64,000 bases of DNA from Pseudonocardia sp. SCN 73-27 (GTDB lineage: Bacteria; Actinomycetota; Actinomycetes; Mycobacteriales; Pseudonocardiaceae): positions 164,151 to 228,150 of the forward strand of contig MEGH01000001.1 of assembly GCA_001725415.1 (NCBI GenBank), written 5' to 3'. The translations under genes and the position numbers were made by a program. The notes below the pieces were generated by a model. The model was not told the DNA's origin. It made no database searches and worked only from the letters and a program-made list of their open reading frames with translations. Numbering within the stretch: the first letter of the stretch is position 1; each line of letters starts with the position of its first letter. Below are positions 41,021 to 50,050 of this stretch, one piece after another.

Positions 41021-41599
41021 ATGGCAGGGGTGGCACGCACTCTCGCCGAACTGCCCTGGCCCGTCACGACGGAACGGCTGTCGCTGCGCCCGGCGACGAT
41101 CCTCGACGCGGCGGCGGTGTTCGGCTACCGGCGCCTCCCGGAGGTCGGCCAGTGGCTGACCCGGCTGCCCGACGACCTCGACGCGTGGCGGGTCCGGTTC
41201 GCCGAGCGCCTCCCGACGGCGATCATGATCGAGGAGGACGGCGACGTCATCGGCGACTTGTTCCTGCAGGTGCAGGACGCGTGGGCGCAGCACGAGGTGA
41301 AGGAGCTGGCCGAGGCCGCGGAGGCGGAGATCGGCTGGGCGCTCGACCCGCGGTTCGCCGGCCACGGCTACGCCACCGAGGCCGCGCGCGAGCTGCTCCG
41401 GATCTGCTTCGACGATCTGGGCGTGCGGCGGGTGTTCGCGTCGTGCTTCGCGGCCAACGAGCCGTCGTGGCGGCTGATGGAGCGGCTCGGGATGCGACGC
41501 GAGCAGTACGCGGTGGCCGACTCGCTGCACCGCGACGGCCGCTGGCTCGACGGCGTGACCTACGCCCTGCTCGCCGACGAGTGGCGCGCCGCCGGGTGA
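41021..41599 (+). CDS. GNAT acetyltransferase, RimJ/RimL type
   Basis: 192 residues. N-terminal ERLSLRPATILDAAAVFGY, central AEIGWALDPRFAGHGYATEA with the acetyl-CoA pyrophosphate loop (R-x-x-G-x-G/A variant: RFAGHGYA), and VRRVFASCFAANEPSWRLME then RLGMRREQ are the RimJ-like signature. It probably N-acetylates a protein or small molecule. It follows the SnoaL-like gene by 23 bases. Confidence 0.85.
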   Translation: MAGVARTLAELPWPVTTERLSLRPATILDAAAVFGYRRLPEVGQWLTRLPDDLDAWRVRFAERLPTAIMIEEDGDVIGDLFLQVQDAWAQHEVKELAEAAEAEIGWALDPRFAGHGYATEAARELLRICFDDLGVRRVFASCFAANEPSWRLMERLGMRREQYAVADSLHRDGRWLDGVTYALLADEWRAAG

Positions 41600-41679
41600 G
41601 CTGCGCGTTCCCCGCCGCCGAACACCACGGTTGACGGTGCCGGTCCGCCCCGCATCCTGGGCGGGGAGCGGAGGCGACG

Positions 41680-42642
41680 ATGCCGGCCATCTCGATGACG
41701 ACCCGTGCCCGGGACGAGGCGCAGGACGCGGTCGCGCGCGTCTACTTCCCGCATCGGCTCGCGGTGCTCGAGGAGGGTGCCGGGTTCGCGATGTCGCTGT
41801 CGGCGGTGACGCTGGGGTCGGTGTCGGCGGGGCTGCTGGCGTACTCGGGCGAGGTCAGCCTGGAGACCGGCGAGCTGGAGACCGGCTACGAGGTCAATGT
41901 GCCGCTCGACGGCGACCTGCGGACCTGGACCGGGCATGCCGACGTCTGCGCGTCGCCGCAGGTCGCGGCCGTGTACCGGCCCGACGGGCGCACCCGGCTG
42001 CACGGCTGGGCCGGGGGTGGGCGGCTGTTCGGGCTGAAGATCGAGCGGGACGCGTTGGAGTCGGCGCTGGAGGAGCTCAGCGACCGGCCCGTCCGCGCGG
42101 TGGTGCCGCTGGAGCCGCGGCTGGACCTGCGCTCGGCGGCGGGCCGGCAGTGGTGGGCGCTGGCGAGCAGCCTGGTCGCGCTGGTCGAGGACCCGGACGG
42201 GCCGCTGTCGTCGCCGATGGTGACGCGGCCGTTGGCGCGCAGCGTGCTGGTGTCGCTGCTGCACGCCGTCGACCATCCGTACCGGGACGCGATGGCGGTG
42301 CGGCCGGCGGCGCCGCGGTCGTCGACGGTGCGGGAGGCGGTCGCGTTGCTCGAGGCGGAGCCGGCGACGCCGTGGACGGTGGCCGACCTGGCGCGCCGCG
42401 TCGGGGTGGGGACGCGGGCGTTGCAGGACGGGTTCGCCCGGCACGTCGGCGTGACGCCGACGGCGTACCTGCGGCAGGTGCGGCTGAGGTGCGCGCACGC
42501 CGACCTGGTGGCGGCCGACCCGGCGCGGACGTCGGTGACCGAGGTGGCCGCGCGGTGGGGGTTCACGCACACGGGGCGGTTCGCGGGGGAGTACCGGCGC
42601 CGGTACGGCTGCGCGCCGTCCGCCACGTTGCGTGGCTCGTGA
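41680..42642 (+). CDS. AraC-family regulator
   Basis: 320 residues. The N-terminal part is an AraC-binding-like (AraC_binding_2) domain (residues about 20-200), the C-terminal part the double helix-turn-helix: WTVADLARRVGVGTRALQDG, FARHVGVTPTAYLRQVRLRC, TSVTEVAARWGFTHTGRFAG and YRRRYGCAPSATLR. It immediately precedes the P450 gene on the same strand (about 100 bp) and may control it, as this AraC type often does with oxygenases. Confidence 0.85.
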   Translation: MPAISMTTRARDEAQDAVARVYFPHRLAVLEEGAGFAMSLSAVTLGSVSAGLLAYSGEVSLETGELETGYEVNVPLDGDLRTWTGHADVCASPQVAAVYRPDGRTRLHGWAGGGRLFGLKIERDALESALEELSDRPVRAVVPLEPRLDLRSAAGRQWWALASSLVALVEDPDGPLSSPMVTRPLARSVLVSLLHAVDHPYRDAMAVRPAAPRSSTVREAVALLEAEPATPWTVADLARRVGVGTRALQDGFARHVGVTPTAYLRQVRLRCAHADLVAADPARTSVTEVAARWGFTHTGRFAGEYRRRYGCAPSATLRGS

Positions 42643-42746
42643 CATGCGGGAATCGGATCGCCCGTCTGCGCCTGACGGATCGACCGTGACCGGGGTCACT
42701 TCGTAGCGTCGCTCGACGCCGCCCCGACCACGGAAGGTGCCCCGCC

Positions 42747-43988
42747 GTGACCACCACCGAATCGTCCGTCGAGGACGCCGCGTTCGACTTCAACCCGATG
42801 GTCAGCCCGCACCGGGAGGACCCGCACCTGTTCTACCGCGCGGCCCGCGAACGCCCACCCGCGCTGAGCGCGACCCTCGGCGCCTACATGGTCACCCGCT
42901 ACGAGGACCTGCTCACCGTCATCGACGACCCGGACACGTACTCGTCGAAGGCGGCACTCCCGATGATCTACGACAACCCGCCGGAGGTCGTCGATGAGCT
43001 GCGCCGGGGCGGGGTGCCGGAGACGACGATGGTCGTCAACGAGGACGAGCCCGAGCACGAACGCTTCCGCCGCGTGTTCGACGCCGGGTTCACCGGTGCC
43101 CGGGTCCGCGCCATGCTGCCGACGATGCGCGCCCGCGCCGACGAGCTCATCGACGGCTTCGACGGCGACCGGGCCGACCTCGTCGCCGGGTATGCGATCC
43201 CGTTCGTGCAGACGGTGATCAGCGCGATCATCGGGTTCCCCGCCGAGGACACCGCGCGCGTCCAGGGCTGGACCGACGACGTCAACACCCTCTGGAACCC
43301 GCTCGCGCCCGTGGCCGACCGGGTCGCCTCCGCGAGCCGGATGGCCGAGTACACCCGCTACCTGCAGGCGCTGGTCGACGACCGCCGCGCCCACCCCCGC
43401 GAGGACCTGCTGTCCGATCTCGTCCACGGCGCCAACGGCTTCCCCGGCCTGCCCGACGAGTACGTCCACAACATCGTCCGCGGTGCCGCCCGGGTGGCCG
43501 GGTTCGACACGACCCGCGACGCGATCACCGCGACCGTCCTGCTGATCCTGCAGAACGACGACGTCCGCGAACGGCTGCTCGCCGACCCGGTGAAGACGAT
43601 CCCCAAGGCCACCGAGGAGGCGCTGCGCCGCGACGCCCCGCACCGCGGCCTGTTCCGGATCACGACGCGCGACACCGAGCTGGGTGGGACGGCGCTGCCG
43701 GCGGGATCGCCGCTGCTGCTGCTCTTCGGGTCGGGCAACCGCGACGAGGCCCGGTTCCCGCGCCCCGACCACGTCGACCTCGACCGGCCCAACGTGCGCG
43801 ACCACCTGGCGTTCGGCCGCGGGCTGCACGTGTGCCCGGGGGCGCCGATGGCGCGGGCGGAGATCCGGGTGGCGCTGGAGACCTTGTTCCACCGGTTGCC
43901 CGGGGTCCGGCTCGCCGACGGGTTCGAACCCACCTACATCGCGAGCTTCTTCTTCCGGGGCCTGGAGTCGCTGCAGGTCAGCTGGTAG
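42747..43988 (+). CDS. Cytochrome P450
   Basis: 413 residues. Haem-binding loop FGRGLHVCPGAPMAR, ExxR helix EEALRRDAPHRG, I-helix with GFDTTRDA (acid-alcohol pair D-T), and the K-helix region follow the normal order. A bacterial class I P450 needing ferredoxin and reductase; no dedicated ferredoxin is adjacent. Start GTG at 42747 with GGAAGG upstream. Substrate unknown. Confidence 0.92.
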   Translation: MTTTESSVEDAAFDFNPMVSPHREDPHLFYRAARERPPALSATLGAYMVTRYEDLLTVIDDPDTYSSKAALPMIYDNPPEVVDELRRGGVPETTMVVNEDEPEHERFRRVFDAGFTGARVRAMLPTMRARADELIDGFDGDRADLVAGYAIPFVQTVISAIIGFPAEDTARVQGWTDDVNTLWNPLAPVADRVASASRMAEYTRYLQALVDDRRAHPREDLLSDLVHGANGFPGLPDEYVHNIVRGAARVAGFDTTRDAITATVLLILQNDDVRERLLADPVKTIPKATEEALRRDAPHRGLFRITTRDTELGGTALPAGSPLLLLFGSGNRDEARFPRPDHVDLDRPNVRDHLAFGRGLHVCPGAPMARAEIRVALETLFHRLPGVRLADGFEPTYIASFFFRGLESLQVSW

Positions 43989-44132
43989 CGCCCGGGGGCA
44001 CAAGGACGCGGTAGCGCAGGTGCGGGGCGTCGGTCCCCTGGAGCCGGCGGGTCAGTTCCAGCTCGGTGCGCACGCCGAGCTCGGCGAACAGCGGCCTGCC
44101 GTCGCCCACTAGAGACGGACGGGTCCGGTCAT
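43978..44132 (-). pseudogene. RibD-C/dihydrofolate-reductase-like gene reduced by internal deletion
   Basis: On the minus strand an ATG at 44130-44132 with a strong GGAGAGGAG site opens MTGPVRL and then meets a stop. One frame over, VGDGRPLFAELGVRTELELT and RRLQGTDAPHLRYRVL form the C-terminal 44 residues of a dihydrofolate-reductase-like (RibD C-terminal) protein. The middle 110-130 residues expected for the family are missing, so the gene has lost its body but kept both ends. The remnant end overlaps the 3' end of the P450 gene. Confidence 0.65.
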
Positions 44133-44189
44133 CGTGCGCTCCTCTCCGGTGGTGGTGTCAGGAGAGGAGACCGCCGAGGGCGCGCGGGC

Positions 44190-45443
44190 TCATCGGTCGT
44201 CCGTCTCCACGGTCCCCTCCGTGTCGCCGGAGGCGGCGGGCTCGGGTGAGGCCGATTTCCGGGCGGCCCGGTCGTACAGCCGGATCACGACGCCCGTCGA
44301 CAGGCCGTGGATCACGATGCTCGCCACGATCGTCACGACGGTGACCGCGAGGACGAAGTTCTTGTCGCCGGGGAGCTCGACGACGGCGAGCATCCCGAAC
44401 ACGAGCGTCGCGATCCCACGCGGCCCGACCCAGCCGATCGTGAACCTGTCGACGACCCGCACGTCGGTGCCGAGGAGCGACAGCACGACCGGCAGGACGC
44501 GCACGACCGTCAGCGCCAGCAGCGAGTACACGACGACCTGCCACGTGATCGCGCCGCTCGCGATCACCTGGTTGACGATCGTGCCGAAGATGAACCACAG
44601 CGCGAGGGAGAGCATCTCGCCGATGTCCTCGGAGAGGTGCATGGTGCCCTTCGGCAGCCGCCGCGCAGCGGGTTCGAAGAACACCCCGGCGACGAAGGCG
44701 GCGACGAACCCGTTGCCCGTCAGGAGGATCGCGGTGCCGTAGGCGAGCAGCGGCAGCGCGAGCACCCCGATGCGCAGCGCCGACGGCAGCGTCCACCCGC
44801 GGTCGAGGGCCTTCCCCAGCAGCCAGGCCGCGGCGGAGCCGACGACAGCGCCGACGACGACCGCGACGGCCAGGGAGGGGACGGCGTCGGCGGCGGCCTC
44901 GGCGAGGCTGTCCTCCCCGTGCGCGGCCGCCCCGGCGACCGCGATGAGGAAGACGGGGGCGACGAGGCCGTCGTTGAGGCCGCTCTCGACGTTGACGAGC
45001 CGGCGTAGCCGTTCGGGCACGCGGCGGTCGCGGATGAACGCGGCGGCGGGCGCGAGGTCGACGGGCATGACGATCGTCGCCAGCGCGGCGAGCAGCCACA
45101 GCCCGGTGCCGCCGAACAGGGCGATGCCCGTGGCCCACGCCAGGATCAGTGACAACGGCAGCGCGATGAGCAGGAGCCGCAGCATCACGCGGGGTTCGCG
45201 GCCGAAGATGCCGCCCGGGACCTCGGTGGCGTCGACGAACAGCAGGATCGCGAGGATCGCCTCGACGGCGTGCTCGCCCGACTCGAAGTCGATGATGAAC
45301 ACGAAGTACGGGTCGGAGCCGGCGGTGAGCAGGACGCCCGCGAGGAGCAGTGCCAGCGGCATCGTCACGCTGACCCGGGCGAGCCGGCCCGCGACGAGCG
45401 CCCACACCAGCAGGATCAGCATGATGGCGACGAGCGCGGTCAC
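44190..45443 (-). CDS. Cation:proton antiporter (CPA1 type)
   Basis: 417 residues, about twelve helices. Signatures include TIVMPVDLAPAAAFIRDRRV, RLVNVESGLNDGLVAPVFLI (the N-D pair of CPA1 exchangers is visible as GLNDG), GNGFVAAFVAGVFFEPAARR and RFTIGWVGPRGIATLVFGML. It exchanges Na+/K+ for H+ at the membrane. GTG at 45441-45443 is chosen because GAAGAGGAGG lies just before it; upstream in-frame codons lack this. Short charged C-terminal tail only, no RCK domain. Confidence 0.88.
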   Translation of the reverse strand: MTALVAIMLILLVWALVAGRLARVSVTMPLALLLAGVLLTAGSDPYFVFIIDFESGEHAVEAILAILLFVDATEVPGGIFGREPRVMLRLLLIALPLSLILAWATGIALFGGTGLWLLAALATIVMPVDLAPAAAFIRDRRVPERLRRLVNVESGLNDGLVAPVFLIAVAGAAAHGEDSLAEAAADAVPSLAVAVVVGAVVGSAAAWLLGKALDRGWTLPSALRIGVLALPLLAYGTAILLTGNGFVAAFVAGVFFEPAARRLPKGTMHLSEDIGEMLSLALWFIFGTIVNQVIASGAITWQVVVYSLLALTVVRVLPVVLSLLGTDVRVVDRFTIGWVGPRGIATLVFGMLAVVELPGDKNFVLAVTVVTIVASIVIHGLSTGVVIRLYDRAARKSASPEPAASGDTEGTVETDDR

Positions 45444-45525
45444 GCGTCCTCCTCTTCGGGGTCGAAGGTCATCCTCGGTGGCCCGGGGGAGATCGCACAA
45501 CGACGCGCCGGTGTTGGGGGGAACG

Positions 45526-45861
45526 GTGGAGCTCTTCGCAGGGGTCGCGGTGAGCGACCTGGAGCGGGCCGTCGGCTGGTTCGACCGGCTGCTGGGCGAC
45601 GTGGAGACGTTCGTGCCCAACGACGCCGAGCACGTGTGGACGGTCGCCGAGCACCGCCACGTCTACGTGCTGGTCCGGCCCGGCGCGGCAGGGCATTCCG
45701 TCGTGACCCTGTTCGTCGACGACCTCGACGGTTTCGAGGCCGCCGCGGCCGGCCGGGGTGTCGAGCCGGAGTCGCGGGAGACCTACGGCAACGGCGTCCG
45801 CAAGCTGCTGTTCCGGGACCCGGACGGCAACGAGATCGGCGTCGGGGGCGGCCCCGGTTGA
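45526..45861 (+). CDS. Glyoxalase/VOC-family protein
   Basis: 111 residues, a single VOC module: FAGVAVSDLERAVGWFDRLL, EHVWTVAEHRHVYVLVRPGA, VTLFVDDLDGFEAAAAGRGV and KLLFRDPDGNEIGVGGGPG. The last segment with D-P-D-G-N-E-I is the glyoxalase signature carrying the metal-binding Glu. GTG start after GGGGGG. Function unknown. Divergent from the antiporter. Confidence 0.85.
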   Translation: MELFAGVAVSDLERAVGWFDRLLGDVETFVPNDAEHVWTVAEHRHVYVLVRPGAAGHSVVTLFVDDLDGFEAAAAGRGVEPESRETYGNGVRKLLFRDPDGNEIGVGGGPG

Positions 45862-46058
45862 CGGGTCGCCGGGCCGTGAGGGGGTGCGCCACCGGTGGAT
45901 GTGGGGTGTCGCACCCCGACGCGACGCGTGGGGGTCGCCGCCGCAGCTGACGGACGTCGTCGCGAAGAATTTCCGGGTGGTTGTCGATCCGGCGCCCACG
46001 CCGTTCGACCTGTGGGTGAGAGGGTCCGCACGGGACCCGACGAACAGGGAGAACCACC

Positions 46059-46478
46059 GTGAAGTACATGCTGATCATGCGGGCCACCGACGAGTCCTGG
46101 GCCGCCATGGGCGACATCGACTTCGGCGAGATCATCGAGGCGATGGGCCGCTTCAACGACGAGATGATCCGCGCGGGCGTCCTCGTGGCGGCCGAGGGTC
46201 TGGACGACGCCGCGAAAGGCGTGGTCGTCGACTACTCGGCGCAGCCGCCGGTCGTCACCGACGGTCCGTACGGGGAGACGAAGGAGCTGTTCGGCGGCTT
46301 CTGGATCGTCGACGTCGCCTCCCAGGAGGAGGCGGTGGAGTGGGCCAAGCGCGCCCCGATGCAGGGTCCGGGTGTGAAGGCCGAGATCCGGCGCGTGACG
46401 TCGATCGACGAGTTCCCGCAGGACAACGAGTGGATCAAGAAGGAGCGGGCGTGGCGCGAGGCGACGGGCCAGCTCTGA
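46059..46478 (+). CDS. YCII/DGPF-domain protein
   Basis: 139 residues. KYMLIMRATDESWAAMG at the start and VVTDGPYGETKELFGGFWIV (the DGPF-type motif, D-G-P-Y here) place it in the YCII-related/DGPF family. Its end overlaps the next gene, an ECF42-type sigma factor, by 28 bases; ECF42 sigma factors are known for exactly this partnership with DGPF genes. GTG start with GGGAG upstream. Confidence 0.9.
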   Translation: MKYMLIMRATDESWAAMGDIDFGEIIEAMGRFNDEMIRAGVLVAAEGLDDAAKGVVVDYSAQPPVVTDGPYGETKELFGGFWIVDVASQEEAVEWAKRAPMQGPGVKAEIRRVTSIDEFPQDNEWIKKERAWREATGQL

Positions 46479-47743
46479 ACCCGGGACGCCAGGCCGTCGC
46501 GGCGGTCTGGCGGATCGAGTCGGCGCGGATCGTCGGTGCGCTCGCGCGGTACACCGGCGACTTCGCGCTGGCCGAGGACCTCGCCCAGGAGGCGCTCGCC
46601 GAGGCGCTCGTCTCGTGGCCCCGCGACGGGGTGCCACGCAACCCGGCGGGCTGGTTGCTCACGACGGGCCGGCGGCGCGCGATCGACGCGTTCCGCCGCA
46701 GGTCCGCCCGCGACGAGCGCTACGCCGCCCTCGCGCACGGGTTGTCCGAGGGCGGCGTGGTGACGGGTGCGGACCCGGGGGAGGTGGCCGACGACGTGCC
46801 CTGGGACCCCGACCAGATCGACGACGACGTCCTCGCGCTGATGTTCACCGCGTGCCATCCGGTGCTGTCGCGGGAGGCGCAGGTGGCGCTCACCCTGCGC
46901 GTGGTGGGCGGTCTGACCAGCGACGAGATCGCCAAGGCCTTCCTTGTGCCGACGGCCACCGTGCAGGCCCGCATCACCCGCGCGAAGAAGACGCTCGGCG
47001 CAGCCCGGGTGCCGTTCGCACTCCCGCCCGCGGAGGAGCGCCGCACCCGCCTCGGGTCGGTGCTCAGCGTCGTGTACCTGATCTTCACCGAGGGCTCGTC
47101 GGCCAGCTCCGGCGACGACCTCATCCGCCTCGACCTGGCCGCCGAGGCCCAGCGCCTCGCCCGGATCCTGGCCCGGCTCGTGCCGGACGAACCGGAGGTC
47201 CACGGCCTGCTGGCGCTGCTGGAGCTGACCGCGGCCCGCTTCCCCGCCCGCACCGGACCCGACGGCGGACCGGTCCTGCTGGAGGACCAGGACCGGCGTC
47301 GCTGGGACCGGTCCGCGATCGCCCGCGGCCGGGCTGCGCTGGTGCGCGCCGGCCAGGTCGGGAGGGGGCTGGGTGCGTACGGGGTGCAGGCGGCGATCGC
47401 GGAGTGCCACGCCGTCGCCGGGTCCGTCGCGGAGACGGACTGGGACCGCGTCGTCGTGCTCTACGAGGCGCTCGGGCGGCTTGCGCCGTCGCCGGTGGTG
47501 GAGCTCAACCGGGCCGTGGCCGTGTCGATGGCGCAGGGTCCCGCCGCGGCGCTGCTGATCGTCGACGGGCTCGCCGGCGACGCGCTCGCCGGGTCCCACC
47601 TGCTGCCGACGGTCCGCGGCGAGCTGCTGCGCCGCCTCGGCCGCACCGACGACGCCCGCACCGAGCTGGCGCGGGCGGTGTCCTTGTGCGGCAACGCCCG
47701 CGAACGGGCGGTGCTGGAGAGCAAGCTCGCGGACCTGGCCTGA
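46451..47743 (+). CDS. ECF42-type RNA polymerase sigma factor with TPR-like extension
   Basis: 430 residues. Sigma region 2: GDFALAEDLAQEALAEALVS and WLLTTGRRRAIDAFRRRSAR. Region 4: EAQVALTLRVVGGLTSDEIA and KAFLVPTATVQARITRAKKT. Beyond residue 190 comes the long ECF42-specific C-terminal helical domain ([60 protein letters not shown]). In this group the extension replaces an anti-sigma factor. The GTG at 46451 follows AGGAG at five bases. Natural target is the DGPF gene upstream. Confidence 0.92.
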   Translation: MARGDGPALNPGRQAVAAVWRIESARIVGALARYTGDFALAEDLAQEALAEALVSWPRDGVPRNPAGWLLTTGRRRAIDAFRRRSARDERYAALAHGLSEGGVVTGADPGEVADDVPWDPDQIDDDVLALMFTACHPVLSREAQVALTLRVVGGLTSDEIAKAFLVPTATVQARITRAKKTLGAARVPFALPPAEERRTRLGSVLSVVYLIFTEGSSASSGDDLIRLDLAAEAQRLARILARLVPDEPEVHGLLALLELTAARFPARTGPDGGPVLLEDQDRRRWDRSAIARGRAALVRAGQVGRGLGAYGVQAAIAECHAVAGSVAETDWDRVVVLYEALGRLAPSPVVELNRAVAVSMAQGPAAALLIVDGLAGDALAGSHLLPTVRGELLRRLGRTDDARTELARAVSLCGNARERAVLESKLADLA

Positions 47744-47779
47744 CGGTCGCGTCGGCCGGTCGGACGACGGTCACATCGT

Positions 47780-48235
47780 CTGCAGCGGCACCCGCCCGCC
47801 GCGGTCGGGTCAGTCGCCTTCCCCGCGACCGCCCTGGCCGGCGGGCTCGTCGCCGCGGTCGCCCACGAGCCGCTCGCCGACCTGCTGCCCGGCGCCCGTG
47901 CACCCTTCGACGCCGCGGCGCTGGGCCTGCTGTGCGTCGCCGGGGCGATCATCGCGCTCGACCGGCACATGTCGGCCCTCGGCGCCGTCCTGCTCGGGAC
48001 GGTCAGCGCCGTCGGCGGGGGTGCGATCCGCGACCTCCTCACCGGCTCCGTCCCCGTGGTGCTGCGCCACGACGTGAGCGCCGCGGTGGCCACCGCGACC
48101 GGCGCGACCGTCACCGTGGTCGCGCTGCGCTGCAACGCCCCGCGGCCGGTCGCCGCGGCACTCGGCGTCACGGCGTGCGCGGCGTTGTCGCTGGTCGCGA
48201 TGTACCTGGGCTGGCGGTTGCCCCCGCTGTCCTGA
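47780..48235 (+). pseudogene. 5'-truncated TRIC-type channel (tandem copy)
   Basis: The frame reads LQRHPPAAVGSVAFPATALA, LGLLCVAGAIIALDRHMSAL, GAVLLGTVSAVGGGAIRDLL and SLVAMYLGWRLPPLS without a start codon near its beginning. It aligns over its whole length with residues about 75-225 of the intact trimeric-intracellular-cation-channel-like protein encoded next at 48354-49031. The first two helices are missing and it begins about 35 bases after the sigma factor stop. A decayed tandem duplicate. Confidence 0.75.
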
Positions 48236-48353
48236 CCCGGGTCCACCGGTCGGCCGACATCGGGGTCGTCCCTCGACGGCCCGCCCGACCGACCGCGCGA
48301 CCGTCCCGTCGGCGAGAGGGTTGGACCATCCCCAGCGCAGGAGGTTCACCATT

Positions 48354-49031
48354 ATGACCGCCGCGACCTTGCGGTCCCTGACCACCACGCACTCCGACGA
48401 CCACGACGGCGCCGCCGACCCGCCGCTCTGGCTGGTAGGGCTCGACCTGGCGTCGGTGCTGCTGTTCGCCGTCGAGGGCGGGCTGATGGCGGTCTCGGCG
48501 GGGTTCGCACTGGTCGGCATCCTCGCCGTCGCGTTCCTGTCCGCGCTCGGCGGCGGCCTGATCCGCGACCTGCTCGTCCAACGGCACCCACCGGCGGCGC
48601 TCGGCTCGGTCGCCTATCCGGCGGTCGCCCTGGCCGGCGGGCTGCTCGCAGCGTTCGGACACGACGCGCTCGCCGTCCTCATGCCGGGGATGCGGATGCC
48701 CCTCGACGCCGCCGGCCTCGGCATGATGTGCGGCATAGGCGCGGTCGTCGCGCTCGGCCGGCACATGTCGTCACTCGGCGCGATCCTGCTCGGCACGATC
48801 AGCGCCGTCGGCGGCGGCGTCATCCGCGACATCATGACCGGCGACGTTCCCATGGTCATGCGCCACGACACCGCCGCGGTCGCCGCGGCCGCGGGCGCGG
48901 CCGTCACCGTCGTGACCATGCGGCTCGGTGTCCGCAGCCAGGTCGCCGCGGTGCTCGGCGCGACGACGTGCGTCGGGCTGTCGCTCGCCGCGACCTACCT
49001 GGGCTGGCGGCTGCCGGGCCTGACTGCCTGA
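48354..49031 (+). CDS. TRIC/UPF0126-family channel protein
   Basis: 225 residues, seven helices in two repeats: LASVLLFAVEGGLMAVSAGF, AFLSALGGGLIRDLLVQRHP (G-G-G-x-x-R-D signature), LGAILLGTISAVGGGVIRDI, and LAATYLGWRLPGLTA. TRIC-type proteins conduct K+ as trimers. AGGAGG nine bases upstream of the ATG supports the start. Confidence 0.88.
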   Translation: MTAATLRSLTTTHSDDHDGAADPPLWLVGLDLASVLLFAVEGGLMAVSAGFALVGILAVAFLSALGGGLIRDLLVQRHPPAALGSVAYPAVALAGGLLAAFGHDALAVLMPGMRMPLDAAGLGMMCGIGAVVALGRHMSSLGAILLGTISAVGGGVIRDIMTGDVPMVMRHDTAAVAAAAGAAVTVVTMRLGVRSQVAAVLGATTCVGLSLAATYLGWRLPGLTA

Positions 49032-49051
49032 GGGCTCTCGTGTGAGGCCCC

Positions 49052-49333
49052 TTGGTGTACGAGCTCGGCGGCCCCGCGTTCACGCTGCGCGAGCCGGCGG
49101 CCGCGCTGTCCGAGATCACCGGGGAGGAGCTCCCGTTCCGCGAGGTCACCCTCGACGAGTACCGGGCGGGCCTGCTCGCCGCCGGTCTCGACGAGGGCAC
49201 CGCCGGGTTCGTCACCGCCCTGGAGGCCGGCACCGCCCGCGGCGACCTCGACCTCGCCCCGACCGCGCTCGAGGAGCTGATCGGCCGTCCCGCAACGGGT
49301 CTGCGCCCCGCGCTGGCGGCGATCCTGGGCTGA
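49052..49333 (+). pseudogene. NmrA/SDR-type oxidoreductase, C-terminal fragment
   Basis: 93 residues: VYELGGPAFTLREPAAALSE, ITGEELPFREVTLDEYRAGL, and ELIGRPATGLRPALAAIL. This is the end of an NmrA-like NAD(P)-binding protein (family about 280 residues); the Rossmann GxxGxxG part is absent. The YEL-x-GP-AFTL join is the usual boundary, so the 5' two thirds were deleted. Confidence 0.65.
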
Positions 49334-49340
49334 GTCCCGG

Positions 49341-49889
49341 TCAGGCGCGCGGCCCGTAGGTCAGGTGCACGACCTGGTTCGTGTACGACTCGCAGCCCAG
49401 CAGGGTCAGCGTGTTCTCCGTGCCCTCGGGGAAGAGCTTCGGGCCCGTGCCGAGCGCGACCGGGTAGACGAACAGATGCAGCTCGTCGACGAGCCCGTCG
49501 GCGAGCATCGCCCGCACCAGGGTGCCGCTGCCGCTGACATAGACGTCGCCGTCGTTGTCCACCTTGAGCTTGCGGATCGCGTCGGCGTCGTAGGCGCCGA
49601 GCAGGTGGGAGTTGTTCCACCCCTCGGCGCTGGTCAGCGTGCCCGAGACGACGTACTTGGCCGTGTTGTTGAAGAACGGCACGCCGGGGTCGTCCTCCAT
49701 GCTGCGCCCCGACCAGGCCGGGCCCATCTCGACCCAGGTGGTCCGGCCGAACAGGAGCGCCGTCGCGCTGCCGGTCAACGCCCCGACCGACGCCATCATC
49801 TCGTCGGTGAACGGGTACTCCATCGTCCACATCGGAGCGCCGATGCAGCCGTCGAGGGTGATGAACTCGTGGACCTTCAGGGCGCCCAT
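49341..49889 (-). CDS. Dihydrofolate-reductase-like (RibD C-terminal domain) protein
   Basis: 182 residues. LKVHEFITLDGCIGAPMWTM at the start, TALLFGRTTWVEMGPAWSG, and DGDVYVSGSGTLVRAMLADG plus ELHLFVYPVALGTGPKLFPE are the family marks (NADPH-binding V-x-G-S-G-x-L). Cytosolic; substrate unknown. ATG at 49887-49889 with GAGGAG upstream. It is an intact relative of the reduced gene at 44.0 kb. Confidence 0.85.
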   Translation of the reverse strand: MGALKVHEFITLDGCIGAPMWTMEYPFTDEMMASVGALTGSATALLFGRTTWVEMGPAWSGRSMEDDPGVPFFNNTAKYVVSGTLTSAEGWNNSHLLGAYDADAIRKLKVDNDGDVYVSGSGTLVRAMLADGLVDELHLFVYPVALGTGPKLFPEGTENTLTLLGCESYTNQVVHLTYGPRA

Positions 49890-50050
49890 GGGAAATGCTC
49901 CTCGCTCGGGGTCGGTCATCGCGGATCGCGATGTCGTCAGAGCAGACCGCGCCCGGGGCCCGGACTCATCGGTCCCGCGTTGACTCGTAAAAGTCTGATG
50001 TTTAGCGTCGGGCTCGGGCCCATCGTCGGACTCGACCGGAAGGACGCCTC

